From: JBBRHH01 sp963788015
GTDB lineage: Bacteria; Planctomycetota; Phycisphaerae; Tepidisphaerales; Tepidisphaeraceae
Direction: 5' to 3'
Length of the DNA stretch: 64,000 nt
NCBI GenBank assembly: GCA_963788015.1
Contig: CAWBEY010000005.1
Coordinates: 558,001-622,000 of the forward strand
Positions 47,895 through 57,968 of the stretch are shown here, piece by piece (positions within the stretch are counted from its first letter, which is position 1; every line of letters starts with the position of its first letter). Both the position numbers and the translations under genes were made by a program. The notes beneath the pieces are model-generated. The model was not told where the DNA came from. It worked only from the letters and a program-made list of their open reading frames with translations, and made no database searches.

Positions 47895-48659
47895 ATGGGC
47901 ACAAGTCGATGTCGCTGGGGCATTGCGGTGTTGGCAACCATGGGCGGCTTGGCCAGCAGTGGTGCAGTTGTGCGGGCGGATTACACATACACTGACCACT
48001 TCGACAACTACACCGCAGGTACGACGTTGGCGGGGCAGCATGGCTGGGCGTCGCTGGCGGGATCTCCAGATAATCTAATTTCAGGCGCGGCCTTGTCGGG
48101 AACCCCCGTTTCGAGATACGCGGTTTCGCCAGGCAGTAGCGGGCAGGCAGAAGATATCTTGCCTGTGGCCACGTTGAGCGGCGTTGTGACGATTAGGACG
48201 TTGCAGCGGTTGGATGTGGCTGATCTTGATGCTGCGGGAGTTTACTTCAATCAGGGGACTTCACTCCTCGCCGGCTCTTCGTTAAACAACCGTTTTGGCG
48301 ATGGCAACTTCTATCTGGTGAACGACTACGGGCAGGGATCGTTCGCGGAGACCGCCACCAATCTCGGCAGCGAGTCGGGTTTGGATGGCCACTGGTTTTC
48401 AGTGGACGTGGTTTTGAATCTGGGCGCTCACACGATGACGACGCACGTCCATGAGCTGGACCAACTCATCAGCCCGGTGGACGTGACGATTGGGCCATCC
48501 CCCATTAACCCTGCCTTCGCGCCCGACGCAATCGGTGCTTATACAGGCTGGAACGGCAAGGTTGCACTGGTTCCTGAGCCGACGACGATAGGTATTCTGG
48601 GGGCACTGGGCACGGGGATATTGTGCCGCCGGCGGCGACCCAGTTCTCTTCCCCGCTGA
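47895..48659 (+). CDS. PEP-CTERM sorting-domain protein
   Basis: A 254-residue intact frame. The N-terminal signal is GIAVLATMGGLASSGAVVRA. The body starts YTYTDHFDNYTAGTTLAGQH, a concanavalin-like beta-sandwich, with DGHWFSVDVVLNLGAHTMTT. The tail VPEPTTIGILGALGTGILCR with RRRRPSSLPR is a PEP-CTERM signal. Such proteins are exported, processed by exosortase and attached or released. GGAGG lies upstream of the start. Glycan binding is a guess from the fold. Confidence 0.88.
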   Translation: MGTSRCRWGIAVLATMGGLASSGAVVRADYTYTDHFDNYTAGTTLAGQHGWASLAGSPDNLISGAALSGTPVSRYAVSPGSSGQAEDILPVATLSGVVTIRTLQRLDVADLDAAGVYFNQGTSLLAGSSLNNRFGDGNFYLVNDYGQGSFAETATNLGSESGLDGHWFSVDVVLNLGAHTMTTHVHELDQLISPVDVTIGPSPINPAFAPDAIGAYTGWNGKVALVPEPTTIGILGALGTGILCRRRRPSSLPR

Positions 48660-48792
48660 ATATCTAAAACAAAGAAGTTTGCTTGCCAGTGACCTTCCTT
48701 GCACAGCGAAACTTTAAGGCCGCCTTACGTTTTCCCGCCGTTGACCCTCGCCCCCATTATAATCAAGGCGGCCAATGCCCACCCGGCAAGCC

Positions 48793-48828
48793 GCTGGGCC
48801 GGTGGCAGCCGAGGCCAAAAAGCGTCTG
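48793..48828 (+). pseudogene. Possible C-terminal remnant of a duplicated TPR gene
   Basis: This stretch encodes AGPVAAEAKKRL, close to AGPVATEAKKHL, the end of the TPR gene at 47684-47719; 10 of 12 residues agree. No longer similarity is visible around it, so it may be a small duplication scar or chance. Confidence 0.3.
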
Positions 48829-48867
48829 CGGACCGGTAGGGGGGTCATTCCGGTGAAAAGAGATCAC

Positions 48868-49941
48868 TCAGGCCGCGCCGGCAAAGGCGAGAGTTGGCCT
48901 CTCGACCGGACGTTTCTTCATGAGGCGGTCGCGCAGGCGCAGGGCGGGTTGTTCGATGACATAGTAACTGAAGGCCGCGGCACACAAGGTCAGCAGAACG
49001 CATTGAGGCATGCGGCTTGTCCACGGGAGGCCGTGTAGGCGCTCCCAACAGAACAACTGTTGCCAGATATACAGGCTGTAAGAGAGACGGCCGGTCCAGG
49101 CCAAGGCACGCCATTCCAACATGCGCACGACCATGGTTTGGGGCGCTTCAAGGACGTAGTTGACGATGACGCCGATGAAGGGGATGGGGATGAAGACCTT
49201 GAGCACGGCCGAACCAACATTGTGATCGGTGTAGCAGGCGATAACCAGGATCGCCGAGAGGAGCACGAAGAGGGGGTGCTTTAGCAGGCCGGTGCGCAGG
49301 AAGCGGGAGTATCTCGCATCGTCGCGCAGCAGAGCCAGGAGGCAGCCGGTGAGAATGCCGTCGAAGCCAAAGTCGATCCGCCAATGCACGCGGTAAATAA
49401 GGGCATGCCAGAGGGGATGCGCCGGAATGAGAATCGCGGTAAGCAGGAGCAGGCGGCGCGGGGGCATGAGCAGGAACAGCAGCGGCCAAAACAGATAAAA
49501 CTGTTCTTCCACCGCAAGCGACCAGAAGTGGGCGGTCGCTCCCGATTCGCCAACATAATTGCGGCAGAAGAAGGCCGAATAGAGGATGTCCTTGAAGGGC
49601 ACAACGACTAGGCCGGCATGCGCCAGGACGCAGAGGACCAACAGATAAAAGAATGCCGGCGGCAGAATGCGAAAAGCCCGGCGGGTATAGAAACGGGAAA
49701 GGCTAACGGTCCGCATCCGGCGGCGCTCGGCCTGCAGGAGCCATGTGATCAGGAAGCCGGAGAGAACAAAAAAGACGGTGACGCCCATGGCCCCCACAGG
49801 AATGATGTTGTTGATCCAGGTGGATCGGCCAAATTGGGTGGTAAGGGAGGCGTGGTAATAGACGACGGCGATGACGGACAACGCCCGCAGCCCGTCCAGC
49901 CCGGGCAATCGCCCAGATGAATTGTGCGCCTGATCTGCCAC
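48868..49941 (-). CDS. Acyltransferase 3 family membrane protein (OafA/YrhL-like)
   Basis: About 357 residues from GTG 49941, which has AAGGAG about 9 bases upstream; an in-frame ATG at 50121 would add 60 poorly conserved residues. GRLPGLDGLRALSVIAVVYY with His in YYHASL is the catalytic N-terminal motif; MGVTVFFVLSGFLITWLLQA and FYTRRAFRILPPAFFYLLVL are also typical. FWSLAVEEQFYLFWPLLFLL follows, with about ten membrane helices overall. Such enzymes add acetyl or other acyl groups to exported glycans. It overlaps nothing but is divergent from the next gene. Confidence 0.9.
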   Translation of the reverse strand: MADQAHNSSGRLPGLDGLRALSVIAVVYYHASLTTQFGRSTWINNIIPVGAMGVTVFFVLSGFLITWLLQAERRRMRTVSLSRFYTRRAFRILPPAFFYLLVLCVLAHAGLVVVPFKDILYSAFFCRNYVGESGATAHFWSLAVEEQFYLFWPLLFLLMPPRRLLLLTAILIPAHPLWHALIYRVHWRIDFGFDGILTGCLLALLRDDARYSRFLRTGLLKHPLFVLLSAILVIACYTDHNVGSAVLKVFIPIPFIGVIVNYVLEAPQTMVVRMLEWRALAWTGRLSYSLYIWQQLFCWERLHGLPWTSRMPQCVLLTLCAAAFSYYVIEQPALRLRDRLMKKRPVERPTLAFAGAA

Positions 49942-50250
49942 TCCGGCTCCTTGGGGGAGAACGATATCGGGCCGCAGGGGGGATGTACAGAAGGGGTATG
50001 TCCACTTGTTGTAACGCAGTGGAATGTCACCTCTGCCAACTCGGGACCCGTCCGCAACTCGACACTTCTCTGCTTGATGAATGGTGACTTCACTCGCCTC
50101 AACTTGTTCTGTGGCCGCCAAAAGTATGACTGGAATCCCCGCGCAAGACCTTCATCACCCCTGCGTATCCCCTGCGTCCCCTCATCCGAAGCCTTCAGAA
50201 ATGTCTCTGATGCTGGGATGGAGGAAACACCCACTTCGCAGGAGCCGATC

Positions 50251-51309
50251 ATGCACAGCAACACCACCACATCGTCCGAGTCGCCCACTCCCGTCAACAA
50301 TCAACCATCGCTCGAAAGCCTGGAAAACCGCCAGCTTCGGTCGGCCTCCCCGCTCAACTTCGGCGGCCATTACGTCAACAACGCCAGCACCGGCGAGATC
50401 GATGTCGATCTAAGCCATTCCGGCAGCAAATACACCGGCGACATCTCCCTGCAGGGCCAACAGTTCTCCATCAAGGCCACCGAGCGGCACAATGCCCTCT
50501 CGGGCGTTGTCCAGGATTCCAGCGGCGGCTCTCACACATTTAAGGCCACCCTGAAGGGCAAGAATCTTTCCGTCCTCGTCGACAACATCGTCACCCGATT
50601 CCACAAGCAGGCCGCCAATCCCAATGCACTGGTCATGCACAATGGCAGCCAGTTTCAGTTCGCGGCCCCCAAAAGCTGGCAGTCGCATGAAAGCTCGGCC
50701 GGCATCGCCATCAGCTCGGCCGACCATTCCATGGAAGCCGACGTCCTGGCCGGCACCTTCAACGGCACTTATACGCCCCACGACATCGTGGCCACTGCCC
50801 AGCAGGCGGGAGCCACCGTTCTGCTGGAACAGGCCATGCCCACCGTGATGCTGAACGGGATGCCCGAGCAGAAGGAAGAAGTGCTCCTCAGCGTCAAGGG
50901 CGCCAACGGCAAGATGTTTGCCTCCGGCCTGATCATCGGCACCACCTCCGCCGGCGGCCACACCCATATGATGATGGAAAGTGTCCGCGCCCCCAAGTCC
51001 GGTTTTGCCAAAAATCTGACGTTGCTCGACAAGGTTGTGACCAGCGTGCGGAGCATGGGAAACGCCGCGTCGGCCGGCCATGTTCACTCGGGCAAAGTGG
51101 GCGATACCAACTGGTGGAATGATTACTACGGCTACGGCGACTATTCCTACGTCACCGGCTTCTATGCTCCCAGTGTCTACGGCGACTGGGGCTACCAGAG
51201 CGATCCCTACTGGGGCTACACCGCCAGCGACTCGTATATCTCCGACGCCAGCGCATCGTTCGATGCATCGGCCTCGTCCTTTGATTCCTCGATCACCTCC
51301 ATCCTTTGA
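50251..51309 (+). CDS. Surface protein with LEPR-like N-terminus and Tyr-rich tail
   Basis: ATG 50251 follows AGGAG; upstream in-frame Met codons (50218) are less likely. The N-terminus MHSNTTTSSESPTPVNNQPS is followed by LESLENRQLRSASPLNFGG, a variant of the LEPR-XLL motif near residue 20. The middle is beta-rich and contains two His-rich bits (GGHTHMMMES, AGHVHSGKVGDTN). The last 60 residues are very rich in Tyr, Trp, Ser and Asp (NDYYGYGDYSYVTGFYAPSV, WGYQSDPYWGYTASDSYISD). No enzyme motif is seen. Cell-surface location is inferred. A strong terminator follows. Confidence 0.65.
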   Translation: MHSNTTTSSESPTPVNNQPSLESLENRQLRSASPLNFGGHYVNNASTGEIDVDLSHSGSKYTGDISLQGQQFSIKATERHNALSGVVQDSSGGSHTFKATLKGKNLSVLVDNIVTRFHKQAANPNALVMHNGSQFQFAAPKSWQSHESSAGIAISSADHSMEADVLAGTFNGTYTPHDIVATAQQAGATVLLEQAMPTVMLNGMPEQKEEVLLSVKGANGKMFASGLIIGTTSAGGHTHMMMESVRAPKSGFAKNLTLLDKVVTSVRSMGNAASAGHVHSGKVGDTNWWNDYYGYGDYSYVTGFYAPSVYGDWGYQSDPYWGYTASDSYISDASASFDASASSFDSSITSIL

Positions 51310-51322
51310 ACGAAGCGTGAAC

Positions 51323-51360
51323 AGGAGGTGTGGCCGGTTAACCCCGGCCATGCCTCTTTT
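51323..51360 (+). terminator. Rho-independent terminator
   Basis: GAGGTGTGGCCGG (51325-51337) pairs with CCGGCCATGCCTC (51344-51356) over 13 positions with two G-T pairs, a 6-base loop and a following TTTT. Confidence 0.85.
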
Positions 51361-51389
51361 GATTGAATTTTCCGACAATTGGCGGAGAA

Positions 51390-52946
51390 CTACGGCATCT
51401 TCAACCGCTCATCCGCCAAGTCCAGGCGGCACATGATCTGGTTGTAATCGTAACGAGGCGTTGGATCGTTTTCGCGCGAGAAGGTTGCGGCGTAGGTGCC
51501 CTCGAAATAGATAATCCGCCCGCCGTCCTGATCGAAAAAAGCGTGATGCTTCGGGTTGTAAAACGAGTAGCGGTCATGGGTGAGTATTTTTATGGCCCAA
51601 TGCCAAGGGCCCTGCGGCTGGTCGGCCTCCGCATACCACACCTCGCCCAGATACGATGATTTCCCGTGAAGCTCGGCGAAGATGCCGACGTACTTGTGCC
51701 GGAATGCGTTCCACGCCACCGAGCCATTGTGGGCGCGGATAGGCTTTTTCGCGTCCGCGTCATAAAGACGAAAGGGCGTTTCGTCAGCCTTCATTTTCTG
51801 CGACGCGATCAACTTCTCCTGCGCGTCCAGACTTAACGATGCCGTGTTGCGCTTCCAGCCCCACACAAGCCGACCCGCTTCATCGCGCTCCAAAGCGTTT
51901 TCAGCGTCGTCCCGCCTGACGCGTGCGCCAGTCTTGAGACAGGTATAGGTTTCGTATTTCGACAAATCGCGCACCGCATCCCACGTTGCCTCGACGCGCA
52001 TGTTCGGAAACTCGTTTCCGAAATAGTAGTAATCAGTCCCGTCACTCTTCACCAAAAATGGATGCCCTTCGGGCATGGCCGGCGCATCCAGGGGCAGGTC
52101 CGCCAGTTTGACATCAAATTTTCCGAGCTGATCATTGAACTCATACAACTGTTTCGCGACACATTCCTTCACGCCCTTCATCTTCGAAAATCGTCCGACC
52201 AGCCGCTGCGCATTCTTCTCATCATTCACCACCATCAGGCCATCGAGCCACATCGGGTCCTGGTCTTTGTGATCCACCATGGCGCGGCTGAAGCCGTCCT
52301 TATCCGTGTAATACTGGAGGTTGATGCCAATGGCCGGATCGAGGCCGCCGCTGCTGGGAAGATCGGAGGTTGCCCCGCTGGTCCAGAACTGGCCAAGCGG
52401 GTAGCGCTGGCGGTTGGTGTCGCCCCAGAACCAGTGAATCTTGCCGCCAAAGACAACCGACTGAACCGAATCCTGCCCGACCACTCCCCCGTTCAAAAGC
52501 GGATTGTCAGTAGGCACGGGCTTCCCGAGCATCACGCTGTCGCGATAAATGCCCTCGCCGGTCACGCGGTAGAGGCGCTGGGCGATGTTCAGCCGCTTGA
52601 TCTTGAGTGTTGCCGCGCCGCCGGGCTTCAGTTCAACGGCCACGCCCGCCATGCCAAAACCGTCTTTGGGAAACTGATAGCCGTGACTTTTGACGGCGAA
52701 GTAAATGTTGCGGCCGATCAGCGCAGCATCATCAATGGCCGCCCATCCAGCACTGTCGGTGATGAAGCGCACGTTGCTGATCGTGGTAAGCTCGACAAGC
52801 GGCACGCCGCGCTGGGTTTGGTCATCGACAACATGGACGCCAAACATCGGCGCAGACGGCTGGGATGATGGAGTTGCGTCCTGTGCGTTGGCCGCCAATG
52901 ACGCCACCATCAGAACCAGCGTCACCACGCAAATCGTTTGTTTCAT
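51390..52946 (-). CDS. Secreted five-bladed beta-propeller protein (GH43/DUF4185-like)
   Basis: ATG 52946 starts MKQTICVVTLVLMVASLAAN, a signal peptide; the longer frame to 53021 is not needed. A short domain with DDQTQRGVPLVELTTISNVR resembles a carboxypeptidase-regulatory fold. The main part has propeller traits: DSVQSVVFGGKIHWFWGDTN, NGSVAWNAFRHKYVGIFAEL and GEVWYAEADQPQGPWHWAIK, then IIYFEGTYAATFSRENDPTP. The frame is intact, 518 residues. It looks like a glycoside-hydrolase-type propeller; catalytic residues were not assigned, so substrate is unknown. Confidence 0.8.
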   Translation of the reverse strand: MKQTICVVTLVLMVASLAANAQDATPSSQPSAPMFGVHVVDDQTQRGVPLVELTTISNVRFITDSAGWAAIDDAALIGRNIYFAVKSHGYQFPKDGFGMAGVAVELKPGGAATLKIKRLNIAQRLYRVTGEGIYRDSVMLGKPVPTDNPLLNGGVVGQDSVQSVVFGGKIHWFWGDTNRQRYPLGQFWTSGATSDLPSSGGLDPAIGINLQYYTDKDGFSRAMVDHKDQDPMWLDGLMVVNDEKNAQRLVGRFSKMKGVKECVAKQLYEFNDQLGKFDVKLADLPLDAPAMPEGHPFLVKSDGTDYYYFGNEFPNMRVEATWDAVRDLSKYETYTCLKTGARVRRDDAENALERDEAGRLVWGWKRNTASLSLDAQEKLIASQKMKADETPFRLYDADAKKPIRAHNGSVAWNAFRHKYVGIFAELHGKSSYLGEVWYAEADQPQGPWHWAIKILTHDRYSFYNPKHHAFFDQDGGRIIYFEGTYAATFSRENDPTPRYDYNQIMCRLDLADERLKMP

Positions 52947-53055
52947 GGCCGTCCTGTTGATAACCTTGCGCCAGCCCCGGCAGCATGTCGCGCCTGTAAC
53001 ACGAAATGCAACGCGCCACAATTCCCGGCTGCAACCGGCGCGTAGCGGAGGTCGG

Positions 53056-56000
53056 ATGATATTGAATCGTAAATGGTGGACCTATTGCTGTTGGTGTGCG
53101 ATCGTTCTTCTGGCGGCACAGGGCGTATCGAGCGCCGCAGGCATCAAGCCGGCCACGAAACCTTCTGATCTGCCCAAAGCCGCTCCGGGTTGGAAAGTGG
53201 AGGTGGTTGCGCAGACGCCGGACATCATCGATCCAACGATGGTATGCGTCGCGCCCGATGGCCGGGTTTTCATCGCCCAGCAGACTGCGGCCATGGAAAA
53301 CTGGAATGTCATGGAGCCGCGCGACAGTATCGTCTGCCTCCACCCCGACGGCCACGTGACCACCTTTGCCACCGGCCTGTATAACCTGTTCGGCCTGGCG
53401 TATCTCGATGGCAAGCTTTACGTCACCCAATATCCGAAAGTCACCGTCTTCACTGACGACAACAGCGTCGGCAAAGACCCCGTCGATCTGTTCACCGTCT
53501 CGCCCTTCAAGGGCGGTTATCAGCAGCACATTACCGCCAACATGCGCTTTGGCATGGACGGATACTTCTACCAATCCATCGGAGATCGCGGCCTGTATGG
53601 CACCGTCAACAAGGAAGGCCAATCCCTCGAAATGCGCGGCGGCATCGTTCGATACCGCCCTGATGGATCACAGCTTGAAATCTACACCACCGGCTCGCGC
53701 AATCATCCCGACGTCGCCATCACACCCGAGGACGAAATCTTCACCCTCGACAACACCGACGATGGCGCAGGCTGGAATGCCCGTCTGACTCAAATGGTGG
53801 ACGGTGGGTATTATGGCTACCCGCACGACTACAAACCCCGCCGCCCTTACACGCTCTGGTGCATGGAAGACTACGGCGGCGGCTCGGCGACCGGGGGCCT
53901 TGCATATAACGAAGATGCGCTGCCTGAGGAATATCGCGGCAACCTAATCATGTGCGAGTGGGGCCGCCAGCAGTTGATTCGCTTTCGCCTCGCGCGCGAG
54001 GGCGCAACCTATAAGGTTACGAGCCGGGAAGATCTTCTTTCGCTGCCGCCGGGCGGCAAGGATTTTCGGCCGGTGGGCATCGCGCTGTCACCCGATGGCC
54101 TGAGCCTCTACATCGCCGACTGGCACAGCAGCAGGTGGAAGGAAAATGGCAAGACCGGCCGCCTTCTCAAGCTGACCTACACCGGCCCCAGCCAGGCCGC
54201 CCCCAAGCCCCCGTGGTGGATGGCGGCCGCGATGAACAAGCCCTTCGACGCGACCACGGATGATCTCGTCGCGGCCTTAAGACATCCCGCGCAAAGCGTG
54301 CGCATCGTCGCCCAGCGCCGCCTGATGGATCGCGGCGCTAGCGGCATCAAACCGCTCCTGGGTTTGCTAGCCGATACGACCGCCCCGGCCGCGGCGCGAT
54401 TTCACGCCATCTGGGCGCTCGACGGCATTGACGGCGGCGTGGCAGCGCGACAACAAATCCTCGACGCCGCCAAGGGGGCTGACAGCGCCGTTCGCGCACA
54501 GGCCATTCGGCAGCTTGGCACCCGACGCGCCAGGGAAGCTGTCGAGGTCGCTCTTGCGGCCATGAAGAGCGACGACGCTTCGCTGCGATTCCGGGCGGCC
54601 ACCGCACTTGGCCGCATTGCCGATCCGGCCACTGTGCCGGCACGTCATCTCCGCGTTGGGCGACAAAGACTTTTTCACCCGCTACGCCATCTTTCACGCG
54701 CTCAACCGCATCGGCCGCGACCAACCGGCCGCGTGGAGTGCCATCGCGAAAGGACTATCGGATGCAAAGCCCGCCGTGCGCGAGGCAACCCTCTTTGCGA
54801 TGCGCGAAACCTATGACGTGGAGAACGTGAAAGCACTCGTCGATTTCATCGCCTCGGCCGCGCCCGGCGAACAGCGCACCGCCGTGATGGCGACGCTCGC
54901 CGACCTGCACCGCAAGCCCGAGCCGTGGGATGGCAAGTGGTGGAGCAATCAGCCAGTGAAGGCCGGGCCGCCCCCAAAAACCGTGGTCTGGGACGGCACG
55001 CCGCTGGTGGTGGCGACTGTAACCAGGGGATTGAACGACACCGACCCAGCCGTGCGCAAAGCCGCCATCGCCGCCGCCGAGCTGACACACGACACGGATG
55101 CGGGGACAATCCTGGCTGCACAATTCAGCAAAGAATCAGACGCTGCCACCCAGGCGGCAATCCTCCGCGCCCTCTCCGCCATTGGCGGCGATCCCACCGT
55201 AGCCATTCTGGAAACCATCCTGAACGACTCGTCCAAAAACCCCGCCTTGCTTCCCGATGCCATCGCCGGCGCGGGGCGGCTGCACAACCAGAAGCTTGAT
55301 CCGCTTTTGGCGCGGCTCGCCGAGACATCGTCTGACTCGACAATTGCCGTTGCTGCCGTGAACGCGCTGGCCAGCGAAGATAGCATCCCGTTGCTTGTGA
55401 AACTGCTTCATCACGCCGACGAAGCGCGCTCGAAGGCGGCCAGCGCGGGCTTGGCCCGTATCGGCGGCGACGCCGTGTTGAAGGCCGTTTTCCCGCTGCT
55501 GGACGATCCGCGAGCCGCCACGCGCCGGGCCGCCATTACGGCCATCGCTCCGCAAAAAAACAAGGACGCCCGCCCAAAATTCGTCGCCGCCGCCAAAGAT
55601 CCGCAGACGCACGCGCAGGCAATCGAGGCGCTGGCGCTGACTCCCGATCCGGCACAGTTGGATTTGTTCGTGACGGCCTTGTCGGACAAGGATCACGCCG
55701 TCGCCGACGCGGCCGAGAAGGCCATTCGCACCATGAAGGACAAGGTGCTCAAGCCCATTGAGGACCAGCAGCGCAAGACGGCCTTTGACGCACCTACGCT
55801 AAGGCGGCTGCAGGTAATCTACGATCGCTCGCCCGATGCCAAAAAGGGGCCACTGTTCGCGGGCGCAGCGGCCCCGGCCGATCCCGTGGCTTACGACAAG
55901 TTCGCCGCCGATCACAAAGGAAACGTCGAGAATGGCCAGAGGATTTTCGAGTCCGCCACCTGCATTGCCTGCCATCGCATAGACGGCAAGGGAGGCGAAG

Positions 56001-56347
56001 TCGGCCCCGATCTGAGCAGCGTCGGCAGCAAGTACGGCCGGCCTCAGTTGATCGAATCGGTCTTGTATCCGTCCAAAGTCATCCTCGAAGGGTATCAGCA
56101 GACGATTGTGGAGTTGAAGAACGGCGACATGGTGGCCGGCGTGCTGCGCGGTGAAACGGCCGAGCAGTTGCAGATTATCGACACGGCCGGCCTGCACCCA
56201 ATCGCCAAAAAAGACATCGAATCACAACGCCAGAGCCAATTGTCCATGATGCCCGAAGGTCTGTTTCAGACCATGTCGACCCAGGATTTTGCCGACCTGA
56301 TTTCGTATCTTGAGAGTCTGAAAGAGAAGCCCAAGGACGCCAAATAA
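53056..56347 (+). CDS. PVC-type membrane-bound dehydrogenase with HEAT repeats and a C-terminal cytochrome c domain
   Basis: About 1096 residues. GGAGG precedes ATG 53056, and WWTYCCWCAIVLLAAQGVSS is an export signal. Residues about 40-400 form a propeller dehydrogenase (PDIIDPTMVCVAPDGRVFIA, YLDGKLYVTQYPKVTVF, GSRNHPDVAITPEDEIFTLD). About 15 HEAT-like helical repeats follow, then a class I cytochrome domain with CIACHRIDGKGGEVGPDLSS near residue 980. The frame shifts near 54640. This architecture is specific to Planctomycetes and Verrucomicrobia and is tied to sugar or methanol-like oxidation. It is followed by ThuA 23 bases later. Confidence 0.92.
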
Positions 56348-56370
56348 ATGGCGGCGTCCGAAAGAACCGC

Positions 56371-57174
56371 ATGAAAAATTTACTCGCGTTCATCTTCGCC
56401 CTCGCCGCCCTGTTGCTTCCCGACCTTGCCCGCGCCGAGGATGAGAAGCCGCTCCGCGCCCTGCTGATTTGCGGCGGCTGCTGTCACGACTACACCCACC
56501 AAAAAGACATCCTCACCCAGGGCATCAGCGCCCGCGCCAATGTCGAGTGGACCATCCTGCAGGAAGGCGACAACCGCGAGCACAAGCACAGCGTCTACAG
56601 CAAGCCCGAGTGGTGGAAGGGCTATGATGTGATCGTGCATGATGAGTGCTTTGGTTACGTGGACGATGTGGATTTTGTGGAGTCCATCGTCAAAGCCCAG
56701 GCCGCCGGCGTGCCGGCCGTTGCCCTGCACTGCTCGCTGCACAGCTATCGCAAAGCCGACTCCACCACCTGGGCCCAGATGCTCGGCATCAAGAGCAACG
56801 CGCATGGCAAGCCCAGCCCCATCGCCATCACCTTCACCGATAAAGACAACCCCATCACCAAAGGCATGGCCGACTGGACAACCGTGAAGGAAGAAGAGCT
56901 CTACAACAACATCAAGATTTACGACACCGCCACCCCCCTCGCCCACGGCAAACAAGGCGAGGATGACACGGTGGTCATCTGGACCAACAACTACAAAGGC
57001 ACCCGCGTCTTCTGCACCACGCTCGGCCACAGCAACGCAGTCGTCGGGGACGAACGCTATCTCGATCTGGTGACGCGCGGGCTGCTGTGGTCGGTGAATA
57101 AACTAGATGAGCAGCACTTTCACGCAGCCAAGGCCACCACGCAACGGGCCGCGACTGATTCAAAATCGCCCTAA
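56371..57174 (+). CDS. ThuA-like (glutamine-amidotransferase-fold) exported protein
   Basis: A 267-residue intact frame with signal peptide FIFALAALLLPDLARA. The ThuA fold shows RALLICGGCCHDYTHQKDIL, YDVIVHDECFGYVDDVDFVE, AGVPAVALHCSLHSYRKAD and GTRVFCTTLGHSNAVVGDER. ThuA proteins act with keto-sugar dehydrogenases in trehalose or disaccharide use. Linkage to the preceding HEAT-cytochrome gene suggests one oxidation system for a sugar. The intergenic gap of 23 bases favours an operon. Confidence 0.92.
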   Translation: MKNLLAFIFALAALLLPDLARAEDEKPLRALLICGGCCHDYTHQKDILTQGISARANVEWTILQEGDNREHKHSVYSKPEWWKGYDVIVHDECFGYVDDVDFVESIVKAQAAGVPAVALHCSLHSYRKADSTTWAQMLGIKSNAHGKPSPIAITFTDKDNPITKGMADWTTVKEEELYNNIKIYDTATPLAHGKQGEDDTVVIWTNNYKGTRVFCTTLGHSNAVVGDERYLDLVTRGLLWSVNKLDEQHFHAAKATTQRAATDSKSP

Positions 57175-57249
57175 AGCCGAAAAAGATTCAGTTGGCCGCG
57201 CATCGGGCCGAAACATAGTATATCATTTAGATATCTCTCAGGATTGACC

Positions 57250-57567
57250 ATGGCATCGACAACAGCAGCAGCCAGCAACAAAGTGAGCAAAGGCAAGTCG
57301 CGCACTGCGCCATCATCTCCACGCGGAAGCACCGTTTCGCGTTGGGGCAATAGCCTTGGAGTTCGATTTCCGCAGGATGCCGTCGAGCGGCTTCAGTTGA
57401 AAGCGGGCGGACGGGTAAGCGTGGAAATCAACGATGACTCCATCACGATTCGGCCCCTCCGTAAGCGGCGGAAGTGGACGGAGGCGCAGTTGCTCAAGGG
57501 CGTGACACCGGCTCAAGTTGGCGGTGAGATTGACTGGGGCAAGCCTCTGGGGAAAGAGGCCTGGTGA
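57250..57567 (+). CDS. AbrB/MazE-family antitoxin
   Basis: About 105 residues from ATG 57250. The N-terminal 30 residues are Ser/Lys-rich; the DNA-binding swapped-hairpin domain is VSRWGNSLGVRFPQDAVERL, with LKAGGRVSVEINDDSITIRP. The tail KWTEAQLLKGVTPAQVGGEI ends EIDWGKPLGKEAW, a typical MazE tail that contacts the toxin. It overlaps the toxin start by 4 bases. A -10-like TATATC and a GATATC palindrome lie in the 60 bases upstream and could be its own operator. Confidence 0.9.
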   Translation: MASTTAAASNKVSKGKSRTAPSSPRGSTVSRWGNSLGVRFPQDAVERLQLKAGGRVSVEINDDSITIRPLRKRRKWTEAQLLKGVTPAQVGGEIDWGKPLGKEAW

Positions 57568-57952
57568 GCAAAACGACTTATCACCCGGCGCCGGCGACAT
57601 TTTGCACGTTAACTTTGCGCCTTCCTCCGGCCAGGAATTTACTGGCCCGCATTATGGGCTGGTCATTAGCTCGCTTTCATTCAGCAAGGCCACGGATCTG
57701 TGTATCGTGCTGCCGATGACAACGAAAGATCACCCGGATAAGAAACTTCACAGCACGCACCTGATGGTGCAAATGCCCATAAGAACGGGCTTGAACCAGC
57801 AGGGTTGGGTGTACACGCACCAGATCAAGACTATCGATTATCGTGAGCGCGGCGCCACCCGGGCAGGCGCGATCGCTGAGGATGACCTTGATTTTTTGAT
57901 CGACGTCATGGACCGTGTCCGCGCTTTCATCGACCCTGACTCTGTCATTTAG
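57564..57952 (+). CDS. MazF-family mRNA interferase toxin
   Basis: The likely start is GTG 57564 (GTGA overlap with the antitoxin stop), reading SKTTYHPAP; a frame shift near 57588 joins GDILHVNFAPSSGQEFTGPH, the MazF N-terminus. The fold continues YGLVISSLSFSKATDLCIVL, PMTTKDHPDKKL and QGWVYTHQIKTIDYRERGAT. About 129 residues. MazF toxins cleave mRNA at short sites; the site is not predictable. Partner of the MazE-type protein just upstream. Confidence 0.9.
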
Positions 57953-57968
57953 GCCGTCTAATACTGCC

